Below, piece after piece: positions 1 through 6,892 of a stretch of DNA of 8,391 nucleotides. Numbering within the stretch: the stretch's first letter is position 1; each line of letters starts with the position of its first letter. Origin of the DNA: JAVVPO01 sp036655715 (GTDB lineage: Bacteria; Bacillota; Clostridia; Lachnospirales; Cellulosilyticaceae); the NCBI GenBank assembly GCA_036655715.1, contig JAVVPO010000095.1, positions 1 to 8,391 on the forward strand, in the 5' to 3' direction. The position numbers were made by a program, and so were the translations under genes. Below the pieces are notes generated by a model that saw only the letters and a list, made by a program, of their open reading frames with translations, was not told the origin of the DNA and made no database searches.

Positions 1-220
1 TACCTTTAGCTACACCTTTGATACCATCAATTTCAACAGTACGTGTTTCTGGCTTCGCCTCAAAGTTACCGCCCCCTTGGGTAGCTCCAATAAGTTTACC
101 TGCTGTTACTGCAGTATCAAATGTATCTGTTGCTACATCGTAGTTCTTAAAAAAAGCTCCACTATCAAGCAAGAGTTTTTCCATTGTTTTATTCGTAAAT
201 CCTGAATAAGTCTTTGCCAT
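1..220 (-). CDS. Major tail tube protein, N-terminal part (runs off window)
   Basis: The reading frame opens with ATG at 220 (MAKTYSGFTNKTMEKLLLDS) and stays open to the window edge, giving 73 complete codons. A purine-rich ribosome site (GGAAAGGAAG) lies just upstream, and the start is 3 nt past the stop of the tail-terminator gene. The N-terminus has the pattern I associate with Gram-positive siphophage tail tube proteins: a short polar start, then 'LLLDSGAFFKNYD', 'AGKLIGATQGGG' and an 'R-x-V-E-I-D-G-I-K-G' strand near residues 60-70. Such proteins stack as hexameric rings to form the tube of a non-contractile tail. The slot directly after the tail-terminator gene is where this gene normally sits. 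The C-terminal part is not visible, so full length and any Ig-like extension are unknown. Family assignment is from remembered pattern and position. Confidence 0.8.
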   Translation of the reverse strand, partial: MAKTYSGFTNKTMEKLLLDSGAFFKNYDVATDTFDTAVTAGKLIGATQGGGNFEAKPETRTVEIDGIKGVAKG

Positions 221-223
221 CTT

Positions 224-574
224 CTACACTTCCTTTCCATGATAGTAGACATCGAATAGAAGCCTACGTCTTTTAATTGTTTTATCTTCTTCTTGCACGT
301 TGTTCCTAGTATTTTTATAGGTCGTAAAGATTTGTTCTTTATCTCTCCAAATAAACCGCTTGAAGTGTGCTTCTATTGCATCTGCCAACATTTCAACATT
401 TCCCGTTGATGTGCCCTTATCGTATACGTTGATTTCTAATGTAAAATTATCTTGTATACTCTCTAGCTCATATACCATATAAGGGTAAGTGGTGTCTTCT
501 GGTGCTTCTTCGTAGTATGCGTTTTTATGTGTTTTTTCAAGTTCACTTTGCAATACTGTTCTTAAGTGAATCAT
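224..574 (-). CDS. Probable tail terminator / tail completion protein
   Basis: This is a 116-aa protein starting MIHLRTVLQSELEKTHKNAY. The motif 'AYYEEAPEDTTYPYMVYEL' near residues 19-37 is typical of small Gram-positive phage proteins encoded between the gp10-like gene and the tail tube gene. The C-terminal half reads as alternating strands ending 'RRRLLFDVYYHGKEV'. Such proteins cap the tail tube and meet the head connector. I chose ATG 574, 1 nt past the upstream stop, because GGGTGA lies at suitable spacing just before it and family members begin at an equivalent point. In-frame starts at 589 (MRVSKMI) and further upstream would overlap the previous gene and are less likely. The family is weakly conserved, so the role rests on position plus the YPY motif. 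Confidence 0.72.
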   Translation of the reverse strand: MIHLRTVLQSELEKTHKNAYYEEAPEDTTYPYMVYELESIQDNFTLEINVYDKGTSTGNVEMLADAIEAHFKRFIWRDKEQIFTTYKNTRNNVQEEDKTIKRRRLLFDVYYHGKEV

Positions 575-575
575 C

Positions 576-1004
576 TTACTCACCCTCATATTCCCCCTCA
601 TCAATAAGGCTTTGCGCCATATTTTCATCTTCTACCGCGCTGAGGTATTCACCTGTTATACGCTGTATCTCATCTATATTCTCTTTAGTCGTCTCACTTA
701 ATGCCCCTATTTTGGGTTGCTTATTACTCCCAAGTTCTTGGAACCCTAAATAAAACCCAAAAGGCTTAAGCCCTACCTGTAAATCTGGTGTCTTTTGCTT
801 AGAACGTACCCAATACTGGATATTTTTAGCCCCTCGCCCTGTACGCTTCTTAATCTTTTGTCTGGTTCTTCTACAAATGAGTTTGCCTATATCCCTAAGT
901 GCAGCTCTGCATAACTCATGGATGGTATATTGCACCCTGTCACAACTGCTCACATACTCTACACCCTCTTTTTTTATTTTAACAACTGAACTAGGTACGC
1001 CCAT
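576..1004 (-). CDS. HK97 gp10-like tail completion protein
   Basis: This 142-aa protein has an N-terminal helical stretch (VQYTIHELCRAALRDIGKLI), a basic middle (RRTRQKIKKRTGRGAKNIQYWV) and the segment 'GLKPFGFYLGFQELGSNKQP', which is characteristic of the HK97 gp10-like family. These proteins act at the head-tail joint, between the head closure ring and the tail terminator. ATG 1004 is preferred because AGGTGA (1015-1010) lies 5 nt upstream. The alternative in-frame GTG at 1013 falls inside that ribosome site. The gene overlaps the end of the head-closure gene by 14 nt, which suggests translational coupling. The acidic tail (VEDENMAQSLIDEGEYEGE) is a visible oddity of unknown meaning. Confidence 0.83.
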   Translation of the reverse strand: MGVPSSVVKIKKEGVEYVSSCDRVQYTIHELCRAALRDIGKLICRRTRQKIKKRTGRGAKNIQYWVRSKQKTPDLQVGLKPFGFYLGFQELGSNKQPKIGALSETTKENIDEIQRITGEYLSAVEDENMAQSLIDEGEYEGE

Positions 1005-1302
1005 TAAAATCACCTGTTACAACCAATTCAAGGTTTTCATAGTCTTTTTCATAGGTTCTTATCACCCTATACTGCTTGTTTTTATACCTAACACCTTTTT
1101 GCTCTTCATACTCACTTGGATGAATAACAAAAACAATCTCTGGCTTTAGTCCCTGTGCATGTGCTTGATAAAATTCACTTTGCTTAACACTTCTTTTTTC
1201 TGCAAATACCTCTTTATACTTTGGCGTGACTGTCATATCTCCTATCCCATCTTTTGTAACACTGCTTTTAGAAGTTTCAATCTCAATGATTTCATTTTTC
1301 AT
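991..1302 (-). CDS. Head closure / head-tail adaptor protein
   Basis: A 103-aa protein starting MKNEIIEIETSKSSVTKDGI. The pattern 'D-x-x-G-D-x-x-x-T...EVFAEKRSVKQSEFYQAHAQGLKPEIVFVIHPSEYE...VRYKNKQYRVIRTYE' matches the phage head-tail joining family (SPP1 gp16-like, PF05521 from memory): a small beta-barrel with 'FAEKRSV.SEFYQA' and 'YRVIR' strands. It forms the ring that plugs the connector after packaging and offers the tail binding surface. ATG 1302 is chosen because GGAGG at 1316-1312 lies 9 nt upstream. A longer in-frame GTG at 1329 would put the ribosome site inside the gene. It overlaps the connector gene by 11 nt (1292-1302). Confidence 0.85.
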   Translation of the reverse strand: MKNEIIEIETSKSSVTKDGIGDMTVTPKYKEVFAEKRSVKQSEFYQAHAQGLKPEIVFVIHPSEYEEQKGVRYKNKQYRVIRTYEKDYENLELVVTGDFNGRT

Positions 1303-1573
1303 TTGGTATCGCCTCCGTATATTCGCCACATAGTGCTAAGTGTTCTTTCAGACGTTCATAAGAAAACATAAGTTTTTCACTTTTTACTGTGTCTGTCTCA
1401 TATTCTGATTTAAGATAAGTTTTAATAGCTTGATAAATTAAGGGATCCTCATCATCAACCTTTTTTACACCACTTATTCTTAAGTCAGTTTTTACAACAT
1501 CAATAATGTCTAATATCTCATCATCTAACTTGTCGTGTGTAATCCTTACTACTTTTTTTAATCGTTCTAGCAC
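1292..1573 (-). CDS. Head-tail connector protein (gp6-like)
   Basis: A 93-aa, mostly alpha-helical protein: 'LERLKKVVRITHDKLDDEILDIIDVVKTDLRISGV', an acidic turn (KKVDDEDPLIYQAIKTYLKSEYE) and a final helix 'KSEKLMFSYERLKEHLAL'. This is the layout of the gp6-like connector family (HK97 gp6 / SPP1 gp15), whose ring docks under the portal. The start is GTG 1573, preceded at good spacing by GAGGTG. No competing ATG is near. It is the first gene after the intrinsic terminator, so its ribosome site lies just past the U-tract of that hairpin. Its end overlaps the head-closure gene. Confidence 0.83.
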   Translation of the reverse strand: MLERLKKVVRITHDKLDDEILDIIDVVKTDLRISGVKKVDDEDPLIYQAIKTYLKSEYETDTVKSEKLMFSYERLKEHLALCGEYTEAIPNEK

Positions 1574-1588
1574 GATACCACCTCATAT

Positions 1589-1617
1589 AAAAAGAGGACA
1601 CTTCTTAAGCATCCTCT
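1589..1617 (-). terminator. Intrinsic terminator after the capsid gene, inside the late operon
   Basis: Read on the minus strand, an 11-bp stem (AGAGGATGCTT against AAGTGTCCTCT, with two G-U pairs) closes a 3-nt AAG loop and runs directly into four more U residues, then AUAU. It starts 14 nt past the capsid stop codon and ends 15 nt before the connector start codon. This is the classical shape of a Rho-independent terminator. Because the next structural genes follow at once with no obvious promoter, it probably acts as a partial terminator that lowers connector and tail-joint expression relative to capsid. The structure is seen; the efficiency is inferred. Confidence 0.82.
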
Positions 1618-1630
1618 AGCATCTTATGGT

Positions 1631-2836
1631 CTAAGCTTTTTTTGCAATTGTTACAAGAGATTCTTTTACAAGTACCTTACCATCTGCGACCATGATTGCT
1701 TTAGTCACTTGATCATCTGTTTCGTTATCTTCGTACTTTTTAATACCCATGTTGTAGTTTGTATTAAGCACGTAGTCTTTGAAATTGAATAAGAAAGCAA
1801 ATACTTTCCCTGCTGTAAGGCCAGTTGCAAAACTCTCTAAGTAGTTGCAAAGTACAACTGGTCTTCCAAGTAATGTACGTTCTGGTTTTCCACCGATACC
1901 ATATGTAACACGTGCGATTGGTTGACCTGCACTATCTTTAATGCCTTGGTATGCCATAAATGTTTTCTTAGTCATACAGTATACTGCACCTGCTTCGTAT
2001 TCCAGTGGTAATGCTGCTTCTGCTTCGATGAGTAAGTCATAGGATAATGCACTCGCTTGAAGTGCTTGACCTGTAACTGGTGTCTCTGTAAGAATACCTT
2101 TTGGTTGCCCTACTCCTGTTCCAGAAATAATAGCTTGCTCTAAAGCTTTTGTCATAGCCTCTACAACATTGTTAATTAATGCTGTTTCAAATACTGACAT
2201 AGCCATTAAATCCACTTCAAATGATACCGCTACTGCACAACGTAGTTTATGATAAGCAAATGTAATAGTACCTGTAGTTTTCTTTTGTTTGTCTGAGCCA
2301 GCACCTTCTGCTACCCATGTAGCAACTGGTTTAACTGCACTTGTAGGTACTGTTATCCCACCTTTGATTGACGTTCTTGTAACTAAAGGTAAAATCATAC
2401 CTGTAGCTTCTAATTTTTCAATAATTTTTTCTAAAACTGTTGTAGGGATTACTACACCTACGTCACTTGTTTTTGTTATTGCATCTGCATTGGTAAATTG
2501 TCCAGGGATGGCTTCACCTTTAATTGCATAATTCATAAAAGCTTTTCTATATTCTTTTGAGTTATAGATATCATCAGAAACAGTATTATCAATTGTATCA
2601 ATCACATGACCCACTACTGGTCCATTCCCTTTTGAAGCAATATTTACAACTTGAGTGCCTTTGCTAAGTGCATTTAATTCAGCTTGTTTTTGATTGATTT
2701 TTTCGCATTGAGCAACATACTCATCTGCTTCTTTAATTTTTGCGTCAAAAGCTTCTACATCACCTTTGTTTAAAAGTTCTTGAGCCTCTCCTAACATTGC
2801 ATCATACTTTGCTTGTTGTTCTGCTGTTAATTTCAT
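1631..2836 (-). CDS. Major capsid protein, HK97 fold
   Basis: A 401-aa protein. Residues about 1-60 are a charged, helix-forming delta-domain (MKLTAEQQAKYDAMLGEAQE and onward) that acts as built-in scaffold and is normally removed on maturation. A linker follows, and the HK97 core begins near 'EYRKAFMNYAIKGE' (about 95-108). Core hallmarks are 'GVVIPTTVLEKIIEKLE' (127-143), 'ATWVAEGAG' (172-180), 'ALEQAIISGTGVGQPKGIL' (231-249) and 'LLGRPVVLCNYL' further on. The E-loop lies around 150-185. Length is normal for an unfused coat protein. AGGAGG lies 8 nt before the ATG, the strongest ribosome site in the window, as suits the most abundant protein. The start overlaps the protease stop in an ATGA (2836-2833). 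The exact cleavage site cannot be read from sequence alone. Confidence 0.96.
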   Translation of the reverse strand: MKLTAEQQAKYDAMLGEAQELLNKGDVEAFDAKIKEADEYVAQCEKINQKQAELNALSKGTQVVNIASKGNGPVVGHVIDTIDNTVSDDIYNSKEYRKAFMNYAIKGEAIPGQFTNADAITKTSDVGVVIPTTVLEKIIEKLEATGMILPLVTRTSIKGGITVPTSAVKPVATWVAEGAGSDKQKKTTGTITFAYHKLRCAVAVSFEVDLMAMSVFETALINNVVEAMTKALEQAIISGTGVGQPKGILTETPVTGQALQASALSYDLLIEAEAALPLEYEAGAVYCMTKKTFMAYQGIKDSAGQPIARVTYGIGGKPERTLLGRPVVLCNYLESFATGLTAGKVFAFLFNFKDYVLNTNYNMGIKKYEDNETDDQVTKAIMVADGKVLVKESLVTIAKKA

Positions 2837-3519
2837 AATAATGACCTCCTGAGATTTAATTTTTTTTGGTTGAGTAACTTTTGTCTTTCTTCTACTGCAT
2901 TTTGTGGCTTACTTTCTTGCTTTAACTTATTTCTGATTTTATCAATAAGTTCTGGTGGTATGCTTGTAAGGCTATTGACCATTACATTGCTATGTGTGGC
3001 ATTTTCAAATGCTACTTCATCAATAAGCCCTTTTTCTTTGGCTTGCTGAGCTGAAAACCATGTTTCAACATTCATAAGTGCTAAAGCATCTTTCATACTC
3101 ATACCAGTCTTACTTACATAAGCATTTGCAATCGCTTCATTTGCTGTTTCAAGCGTCTGTGCTGTATGCTTCATAACATTGTGGTCCCCTCTAGCACCTG
3201 TTGATACATTGTGCACCATCATCATTGCTGTTGGGTACATCTTGCAATTACCTGCCATAGCAATTACGCTTGCTGCACTTGCTGCTAATCCTGTAATGGT
3301 AATGCCAATATTGCCATAACTTCTAAGTAATCCATAGATTTCACTGCCAGCGAATATCTCACCACCACCACTATTAATTTCAACCTCTAGTTTCTCACCA
3401 TTGGCTTCATTAATAACTTTTTCTACATCTTTAGGGCAAGTGCAATCATATTCAAGCCAATCATAAATCCACTTGCTATCATTGCTAATAATGTCTCCTA
3501 CTATTTTAAGTTTTGCCAT
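2833..3519 (-). CDS. ClpP-like prohead maturation protease (S14 family)
   Basis: A 228-aa ClpP-fold protease. Visible parts are the 'INSGGGEIFAG' oxyanion region (48-58), catalytic Ser81 in 'GLAASAAS', catalytic His103 in 'MMMVHN', and 'VETWFSAQQAKEKGLIDEVAF', which matches the ClpP C-terminal catalytic segment. The third catalytic position aligns with Glu152 rather than Asp by eye, as I recall for many phage members. A basic C-terminal tail (from about 195) extends past the ClpP core. In HK97-type phages this enzyme is packed inside the prohead and trims the capsid delta-domain, which fits its place between portal and capsid genes. ATG 3519 has a GGGGGTG ribosome site, 13 nt past the portal stop. 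It is translationally coupled to the capsid gene by the ATGA overlap. Confidence 0.93.
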   Translation of the reverse strand: MAKLKIVGDIISNDSKWIYDWLEYDCTCPKDVEKVINEANGEKLEVEINSGGGEIFAGSEIYGLLRSYGNIGITITGLAASAASVIAMAGNCKMYPTAMMMVHNVSTGARGDHNVMKHTAQTLETANEAIANAYVSKTGMSMKDALALMNVETWFSAQQAKEKGLIDEVAFENATHSNVMVNSLTSIPPELIDKIRNKLKQESKPQNAVEERQKLLNQKKLNLRRSLL

Positions 3520-3532
3520 CTACTTCACCCCC

Positions 3533-4675
3533 TTACTTAACTACTTGCGTATCAAGCCTACGAATTGGTTTATCACCATCTTCAATAGGTGCTAAATTAA
3601 GAATTGCTCTCCACTCATTAGGTGTTAAAGCCCCTCTATCTACCATCTGAACAAGTTGAAGTTTAGTCCCAAGACTTGCATATTGAAGGTTGCTCGCTTC
3701 AAAAATAATTTTGTTCCCAAAACCTCTTTCACGCCTTGAAAAAATCTTTCTAGTAAATTCATTTGATAATTGAATAGCTACTGGCTCAATTTCTGCTTCA
3801 AAGTAACTAATCCATTCATCTTCTGTATACTTCGCTTGAATAATTTTCTCGTTTGTATGGAAAAAGTTATAAAGCCGAGTAAGTGTTTCTTTCATCTGGC
3901 TAGAATTAGGCACATAGTCTTTAGGATCCACTTGTTTGGCATCATATTTTGCATCTGCTGCCGCTGCACCACCCACATCACTTTCAATGCTTAAGTAGTT
4001 ATCAATAAAATCTTTTGTAGCTTTTTTCATATCTTCTGGTCGTAACACCTGATTAAACTTAAGTAACCATTTCACTACACTACTATTCCTGATTGCTTTT
4101 ACAATCCCTTGGTCAGTTGTATTGATGATTTCCATTAAGCTTTTAAGTGCTTCATCTGGTCGTGTTCCAAAGATTTCATTTTCGTTAAAATCTTCTCGTA
4201 AGTGAATAATGTCTGTATAAGGCCAAGTAACTGTTTTGCCATTCTTAAGTGTAAACTTGAGCCATAACATTGCTTGATTATCATACACAGCCTCAACCGA
4301 ATAACATGGTATTGGGTAGATGTCTGTGGCATAACCGTTATCGTCACGATTAATATAGGCAAATGCATTATGATTAAGGGCCAATTGATTGGTTAACTTC
4401 TCAATGAGCATCTGCCCTGTCATATAGGGGTTAGGTTCTTCAAGTAAAAGCCTTATATATACGTCTGGGTTAACCTTTAAGCCATCCTGTGTTTCTCTAA
4501 TATGCTTTGCTACTAATTTCCCTAATGCTTTTACTTTGGGTCTTACACATGCCCGAATCACATCTGAATGAAAGAGTTTGCCATCCCACATAAAGAACCC
4601 ATTCCCATTGTCTGTGACAATTTGAAACCTTGTTGATGTTGGGTTTTTATTAAAAAATCTATCAAATAGTCTCAC
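3533..4675 (-). CDS. Portal protein, HK97 family
   Basis: A 380-aa portal protein of the HK97/SPP1-like superfamily (PF04860 from memory). Recognisable pieces are an early 'SDVIRACVRPKVKALGKLVAKHI' segment, 'LLLEEPNPYMTGQMLIEKLTNQLALNHNAFAYI', the 'DIIHLREDFNENEIFGTRP' stem-wing region, a helical 'ALKSLMEIINTTDQGIVKAI' and the C-terminal 'GALTPNEWRAILNLAPIEDGDKPIRRLD' clip/crown signature (about 349-375). It forms the dodecameric ring at one vertex through which terminase drives DNA. The start is GTG 4675 with AAGGAG 7 nt upstream. The gene follows the large terminase after 24 nt, the standard order. The length is slightly short but within the family range, with no sign of damage. Confidence 0.95.
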   Translation of the reverse strand: MRLFDRFFNKNPTSTRFQIVTDNGNGFFMWDGKLFHSDVIRACVRPKVKALGKLVAKHIRETQDGLKVNPDVYIRLLLEEPNPYMTGQMLIEKLTNQLALNHNAFAYINRDDNGYATDIYPIPCYSVEAVYDNQAMLWLKFTLKNGKTVTWPYTDIIHLREDFNENEIFGTRPDEALKSLMEIINTTDQGIVKAIRNSSVVKWLLKFNQVLRPEDMKKATKDFIDNYLSIESDVGGAAAADAKYDAKQVDPKDYVPNSSQMKETLTRLYNFFHTNEKIIQAKYTEDEWISYFEAEIEPVAIQLSNEFTRKIFSRRERGFGNKIIFEASNLQYASLGTKLQLVQMVDRGALTPNEWRAILNLAPIEDGDKPIRRLDTQVVK

Positions 4676-4699
4676 TTCTTTTCTCCTTCCTTTAAATTT

Positions 4700-6403
4700 T
4701 TATATCATGTTTAGGTATTCATTTTTGTGCCTCTCAAGCTCTACATAACAGTTAAGTAGTGCAGCTGTTCCATCAATACGCTTTCTCTGGTTAGCTGTTT
4801 TACAAGGTTGCATATTACCATTCTTGTCATACTCCACGGCTGTATTACTTAGGCACCACTTATCAATCGGATTATTGTTATAAATAACTAGTTTTTTATC
4901 AAGATCTGCTCCAAGTGTCTCCATTGGTAGTGATAGTGTAAATTTGCCCTGTCTTACTGCTTCCATGCATTCTTTACCAAAGTGGCCCTGCATTTCTTCC
5001 ACCCAGTAATCTGCACTCCAAGCATCGTATCCAATCCAAGGCAAGTAAATATCATATGTATCTCTAATTTCTAAAAACCATTCTGTAACAAACTTAGGAT
5101 GTACTTTGTTTCCTGGTGTTGTTCTTAAAATCCCTCTTTCATGCCATAACTCATAGGGCACTTTACCATCTTCTTTTGCTCTTTGTTCAAGTAAATCCTC
5201 GGGTAGCCAATACATACTCATGCAATATACACGCATATCATCTGGCACCATAAAAATCACTTTAGCTGCTGTTAAGTCAGTTGTCTTTGACAAGTCACAG
5301 CCACCAAGACCATACTTAGGTTTTAATCGTTCTAAATCAAAAGTCTTAGTGTTGTTGATTTGTTCAAAGTTAAGCCACGTTTCACCTGCTGTCTCGCGTA
5401 TGTTAAAGTCTTTGCATACTAAGTTTTTAACCAGCTTAGGATTTGCCCTTGCTTTATTCACTTTACTTTCAATTTGATCTAGTTTTTTAATAGTGCCTAA
5501 CCCTGGGTTAGCTTTCATCCAACTCTTAGGATCAGTCCATTCTTCTCTGCTGTCTAATTCATAGATAATAGGCAAAAAGTGCTCATCTTTATAGCCCTCT
5601 TTATCTTCATAACCATTTAGAACCATCTCAGCCTCTTCATACTTCAAGTCAAATACACTTTCTCTGACTGTTCCTGCTGTTGTGATAATAAAAATAAGTG
5701 GATTGTCACGAGCACTCGTGCCATCCACTATAACGTCATAGAGATTTTGATCTTTCCATGCATGAACCTCATCCATCATAGCTCCATGCACATTAAGTCC
5801 ATCTAGTGTATCACTGTCTGAACCAAGAGGTTTAAATGAACTATCATTGAACTCTGCAATCAACTCACCTACAAGCGGCTTAATACGTTTGAGTAGGACT
5901 GGTGACTTCTTAACCATACGCTTAGCTTCCATCCACACTAACTTCGCTTGATCTTTCTTTGTTGCTACTGCATAGACTTCTGCCCCTGGCTCTCCGTCTG
6001 CTACTTGTAAGTAAAGGCCAATAGCACTGCCTAAAGTGGACTTACCGTTTTTACGCGCCACGACCAAAAGTACTTCTCGATACTTTCTGGTGCCATCAAT
6101 CTTATGTACAAATCCAAATGTTGCAGCTATCATTGCTTTTTGCCAAAGTTCTAGTGTAACTGGTTTCCCACCCCACTTGCCTTTCGAGTGTTTACAGTAA
6201 TTTTCTATGAACTCTATAGCATGATTAGCCTTTATATTGTCATATTCGTATTCACTGTCCGTATCTCTCAAGTCTTTTGATAACTTCTTAAATACACGCC
6301 TCACTTTATCACTTACGATTACCTTTTTTGGATGAATAAGTTGCCAATACTCTAAAATGGGATTATAGTTTGCTTCGTACTTTATTCTTCTTGCTTTACT
6401 CAT
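4700..6403 (-). CDS. terL: Terminase large subunit (packaging ATPase and nuclease)
   Basis: A 567-aa protein of normal length. The N-terminal ATPase shows Walker A 'ARKNGKST' (116-123, Lys121), Walker B 'AMMDE' (208-212, acidic pair D211/E212) and the coupling motif 'ITTAG' (240-244). The C-terminal RNase H-like nuclease shows candidate metal ligands D370 in 'GGCDLSKTTDLTAA', D460 in 'IGYDAWSADYW' and D544 in 'RIDGTAALLNCYVELE'. All expected motifs are intact. This pattern fits the Terminase_1/YmfN group, common in cos-type HK97-like phages (assigned from memory). The protein pumps DNA through the portal and, with the HNH protein, cuts at the packaging site. The start ATG 6403 overlaps the small-subunit stop in an ATGA, so the two subunits are coupled. 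Confidence 0.96.
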   Translation of the reverse strand: MSKARRIKYEANYNPILEYWQLIHPKKVIVSDKVRRVFKKLSKDLRDTDSEYEYDNIKANHAIEFIENYCKHSKGKWGGKPVTLELWQKAMIAATFGFVHKIDGTRKYREVLLVVARKNGKSTLGSAIGLYLQVADGEPGAEVYAVATKKDQAKLVWMEAKRMVKKSPVLLKRIKPLVGELIAEFNDSSFKPLGSDSDTLDGLNVHGAMMDEVHAWKDQNLYDVIVDGTSARDNPLIFIITTAGTVRESVFDLKYEEAEMVLNGYEDKEGYKDEHFLPIIYELDSREEWTDPKSWMKANPGLGTIKKLDQIESKVNKARANPKLVKNLVCKDFNIRETAGETWLNFEQINNTKTFDLERLKPKYGLGGCDLSKTTDLTAAKVIFMVPDDMRVYCMSMYWLPEDLLEQRAKEDGKVPYELWHERGILRTTPGNKVHPKFVTEWFLEIRDTYDIYLPWIGYDAWSADYWVEEMQGHFGKECMEAVRQGKFTLSLPMETLGADLDKKLVIYNNNPIDKWCLSNTAVEYDKNGNMQPCKTANQRKRIDGTAALLNCYVELERHKNEYLNMI

Positions 6404-6768
6404 CTATCCATCACAAACGCTTCAAAGCCGTCACCTTCATCTTTTGGAATAGGTGGTTGCTTCTCAATATAATTAGATAACTGCTTCATGATTTTTTGAT
6501 AGTTCCCATTCATTGAATTATATAATCTGGCAACAGGTCTTTCTCTTTCATAAGGTGGTGTCTTTTCTGACTGGCTAAACATCTCTACGTAGCCTTTTTC
6601 GTCTAGATCTTTTTCATAGTCTTCGAGCGTTATTCTCATGTAAGCTGCTCTTTGTATAAGTCCTTCAATAACCTTTTTTTCTTTAGGCTCTATCTTCGTA
6701 AAGATTCTCTTAAGTCTTTTTATTTCTTCTTCAATTCTTTCATGTTTTGTGATTTCATTCTTTTTCAC
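6400..6768 (-). CDS. terS: Terminase small subunit, P27-like
   Basis: A 122-aa protein that should recognise the packaging site and load the large subunit. It has a charged helical N-terminus (EITKHERIEEEIKRLKRIFTKI), a mid helix 'VIEGLIQRAAYMRITLEDYEKDL' and the segment 'YERERPVARLYNSMNGNYQKIMKQL' (73-97), which is the recognisable part of the P27-type small subunits of Gram-positive phages. The tail is acidic. The start is GTG 6768, with AAGGAG 8 nt upstream; the nearby upstream ATG is followed at once by a stop. It overlaps terL by 4 nt. The 124-nt spacer just upstream is the candidate cos region. Position alone nearly forces the call; the sequence pattern supports it. Confidence 0.9.
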   Translation of the reverse strand: MKKNEITKHERIEEEIKRLKRIFTKIEPKEKKVIEGLIQRAAYMRITLEDYEKDLDEKGYVEMFSQSEKTPPYERERPVARLYNSMNGNYQKIMKQLSNYIEKQPPIPKDEGDGFEAFVMDR

Positions 6769-6892
6769 CTTACATGCTCCTTTCTTTTTATGCTTATTTT
6801 AGGTAGGAGGGGTAGGGAGGGGTTCTGTGTATTTTTTGAACCTCCCTCCATCGGTCCTGAAGCATTGATACATAAAGCTTTTTACGGGGGGA
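6769..6892. other. HNH-terS spacer, candidate cos / packaging site
   Basis: This 124-nt non-coding spacer between the HNH gene and terS has composition unlike its surroundings. The plus strand carries purine-rich tandem units (GGTAGGAGG at 6802-6810, then GGTAGGGAGG at 6811-6820) and a G6 run at 6886-6891. The unit at 6811-6825 pairs with 6838-6849 (GAACCTCCCTCC) to give a 12-bp interrupted stem around a 12-nt loop. Further pairs at 6860-6906 extend into the HNH 3' end. In phages that encode HNH next to terminase, such as staphylococcal phiSLT-type and HK97, HNH is needed for cos cutting and cos lies close by. The structure is seen; the cos role is inferred, and no cut position can be assigned. 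Confidence 0.45.
6811..6849. repeat. Interrupted inverted repeat in the terS leader
   Basis: GGTAGGGAGGGGTTC (6811-6825) pairs with GAACCTCCCTCC (6838-6849): five, five and two base pairs, interrupted by a 2-nt and a 1-nt bulge, around a T-rich loop. In minus-strand RNA it would be a stable hairpin about 40 nt before the terS start. No U-tract follows it on that strand, so a terminator role is unlikely. A packaging-site or mRNA-stability role is possible. Confidence 0.6.

Noticed and set aside
502..753. Plus-strand open frame over the gp10-like and tail-terminator genes
   Set aside because: Ser/Leu-rich low-complexity translation antisense to two well-supported genes, with no ribosome site.
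877..1371. Two plus-strand open frames over the head-closure and connector genes
   Set aside because: Antisense shadows of AT-rich coding DNA; hydrophobic translations with no recognisable motif or ribosome site.
2289..2531. Plus-strand frame inside the capsid gene
   Set aside because: Mirror of the conserved capsid core; no independent support.
4135..4368. Second minus-strand frame inside the portal gene
   Set aside because: The portal frame is intact and matches its family through this region, so this is an out-of-frame shadow.
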